A stretch of 64,000 bases of DNA from Callipepla californica brunnescens (lineage: Eukaryota; Chordata; Aves; Galliformes; Odontophoridae), in NCBI GenBank assembly GCA_023055505.1, contig JALIRH010000063.1, forward strand, positions 2,621,501-2,685,500, given 5' to 3'. The notes under the pieces are model-generated. The model did no database searches and was not told the origin of the DNA. It saw nothing but the letters and a program-made list of their open reading frames with translations. The position numbers and the translations under genes are program-made. Of the stretch, positions 62,321 to 64,000 are shown one piece after another (within the stretch, counting starts at the first letter, position 1; each line of letters starts with the position of its first letter).

Positions 62321-64000
62321 CCTGCCCTTCCCTGCCCTCTCTTACCCTGCCCTGCCCTGCCTTCCCTTGCCCTGCCATGCCTTCCCTTGCCCTGCCCTGC
62401 CCTGCCTTCCCTTGCCCTCCCCTGCCCTCTCTTGCCCTTCCCTGCCCTGCCTTCCCTTGCCCTGCCCTGCCTTCTCTTGCCCTGCCCTGCCCTACCTTCC
62501 CCTGCCCTGCCCTGCCCTCCCTTGCCCTGCCCTGCCCTGCCCTCCCTTGCCCTGCCCTGCCCTGCCTTCCCTTGCCCTGCCCTGCCTTCCCTTGCCCTGC
62601 CCTGCTCTGCCTTCCCTTGCCCTGCCCTGCCCTCCCTTGCCCTTCCCTGCCTTCCCTTGCCCTGCCTTCCCTAGCCCTGCCCTGCCCTCCCCTGCCCTTT
62701 CCTGCCCTCCCTTCCCCTGCCCTGCCGTGCCTTCCCTTGTCCTGCCCTGCCTTCCCTTGCCCTGCCCTGCCCTTCCCTGTTTTCCCTTGCCCGGCCCTGC
62801 CCTGCCCTTCCTTGCCCTGCCCTGCCCTTCCTTCCGTTGCCGTGCCATGCCCTGCCTTCATCTGCCCTGCCCTGCCTTCCTTTGCCCTTCCCTGCCCGGC
62901 CCTGCCTTCCCTTGCCCTGCCCTGCCCTGCCCTCCCTTGCCCTGCCTTGCCGTCCCTTGCCCTGCCCTGCCTTCCCTTGCCCTGCCCTGCCCTCCCTTGC
63001 CCTGCCCTGCCCTGCCTTCCCTTGCGCTGCCCTGACCTGCTTTCACTTCCCCTGCCCTGCCCTGCCTTCCGTTGCCCTGCCCTGCCTTCCCTTTCCCTGC
63101 CCTGCTCTGCCTTCTATTGCCCTGCCCTGCCCTGCCCTCCTTTGCGCTGCCCTGCCCTCCCTTGCCCTGCTCTGCCTTCCCTTGCCCTGCCCTGCCTTCC
63201 CTTGCCCTGCCCTGCCTTCCCTTGCCCTGCCCTGCCTTCCGTTGCCCTGCTCTGCCCTGCCTTCCCTTGCCTTGCCCTGCCCTGCCCTCCCTTGCCCTGC
63301 CCTGCCCTCCCTTGCCCTGCCCTCCCTTGCCCTGCCCTGCCCTGCCTTCCCTTGCCCTGCCCTGCCCTGCCCTCCATTGCCCTGCCCTGCCCTGCCTTCC
63401 CTTGCCCTGCCCTGCCCAGCCTTCCCTTGCGCTGCCCTGCCTTCCCTTGCCCTGTTCTGCCTTCCCCTGCCCTGCCCTCCCTTGCCCTGCCCTGCCCTCA
63501 CTTTCCCTGCCCTGCCTTCCTTTGCCCTGCCCTGCCCTGCCTTCCCTTGCCCTGCCCTGCCTTCCCTTGCCCTGTCCTGCTCTCCCTTGCCCTGCCCTGC
63601 CCTGCCCTCCCTTGCCCTGCACTGCCTTACCTTGCTCTGCCCTGCCCTGCGTCCCTTGCCCTGCCCTGCCTTGCCCTGCCCTGGCCTGCCTTCCCTTGCC
63701 CTGCCCTGGCCTGCCTTCCCCTGCCCTGCCCTGCCTTCCCTTGCCCTGCCCTGCCCTGCCCTCCCTTGCCCTGCCCTGGCCTGCCTTCCCTTGCCCTGCC
63801 CTGCCTTGCCCTGCCCTGCCCTGCCTTCCCTTGCCCTGCCCTGGCCTGCCTTCCCCTGCCCTGCCCTGCCTTCCCTTGCCCTGCCCTGCCCTGCCCTCCC
63901 TTGCCCTGCCCTGCCCTGCCTTCCCTTGCCCTGCCCTGCCTTCCCTTGCCCTGCCCTGCCCTGCCTTCCCTTGCCCTGCCCTGCCTTCCCTAACCCTGCC

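Larger units (their letters stand above)
56601..64000 (+). repeat. Higher-order minisatellite of about 20 bp, GC-rich, runs off the window
   Basis: The basic pattern is four five-base words, TGCCC TGCCC TGCCT TCCCT (20 bases), with 15- and 25-base variants. The plus strand is C/T-rich with almost no A, and the minus strand is rich in GGGCAGGG and AGGGAAGG. The array contains larger internal duplications and continues to the last base. Confidence 0.95.

Noticed and set aside
54925..64000. Dozens of long open frames on both strands (up to 1,212 codons), some collagen-like or Leu/Pro/Cys-rich
   Set aside because: They arise because the five-base repeat words contain no stop codons in several frames. 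Composition follows the repeat, with no domain or splice context.
54925..64000. Telomere or CRISPR-like array
   Set aside because: The unit is not TTAGGG. There are no conserved repeats with unique spacers, and the context is vertebrate.

Overview
This is vertebrate nuclear DNA, and the evidence points to a bird. Genes are split into short GT-AG exons. Dispersed repeats are truncated CR1-type LINEs with the typical CR1 3' end and reverse-transcriptase remnants. The recognisable genes are vertebrate DCAF1 and interferon-type guanylate-binding proteins (GBP). I cannot name the species; the compact introns and GC-rich minisatellite would fit a galliform microchromosome, but that is inference.

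Layout. (1) 1-26.7 kb, minus strand: the 5' two thirds of DCAF1 (VPRBP). There is a CpG-island promoter near 26.5-26.8 kb, one probable non-coding exon and 13 coding exons carrying residues 1 to about 1000. The gene leaves the window at base 1, before its WD40 and acidic parts. (2) 26.8-32.8 kb: no recognised gene. It holds two abutting, oppositely oriented CR1 fragments, microsatellites and unclassified sequence. (3) 32.8-44.0 kb: two full-length, nine-coding-exon GBP genes transcribed divergently away from a centre near 38.4 kb. A decayed GBP fragment lies between each gene and the centre. (4) 44-53.7 kb: the rest of the second arm of a large inverted duplication. After the GBP flank it jumps to an inverted, truncated copy of DCAF1 that has lost its promoter and first three coding exons. 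That copy carries an in-frame stop, a GC donor and a 0.69 kb exon deletion, so it is a pseudogene. (5) 53.7-54.9 kb: unclassified repeat plus a CR1 fragment. (6) 54.9-64.0 kb: about 9 kb of strand-asymmetric, pentamer-based satellite with a roughly 20-bp higher pattern and larger internal duplications. It continues past the window.

The central feature is a diverged palindrome. The left arm is about 8,398-38,226, the spacer 38,227-38,664 and the right arm 38,665-53,738. The arms differ by scattered substitutions, a 15.2 kb deletion in the right arm with 10 bases of filler, a 1.48 kb difference near 31.4/45.1 kb and several smaller indels. It is therefore an old structure rather than a simple fold-back read. 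It pairs two intact innate-immunity GTPase genes head to head and leaves one DCAF1 working and one dead. The GBP copies differ mainly at the extreme C-terminus and at the TATA box. All coordinates, joins and comparisons were made by eye.
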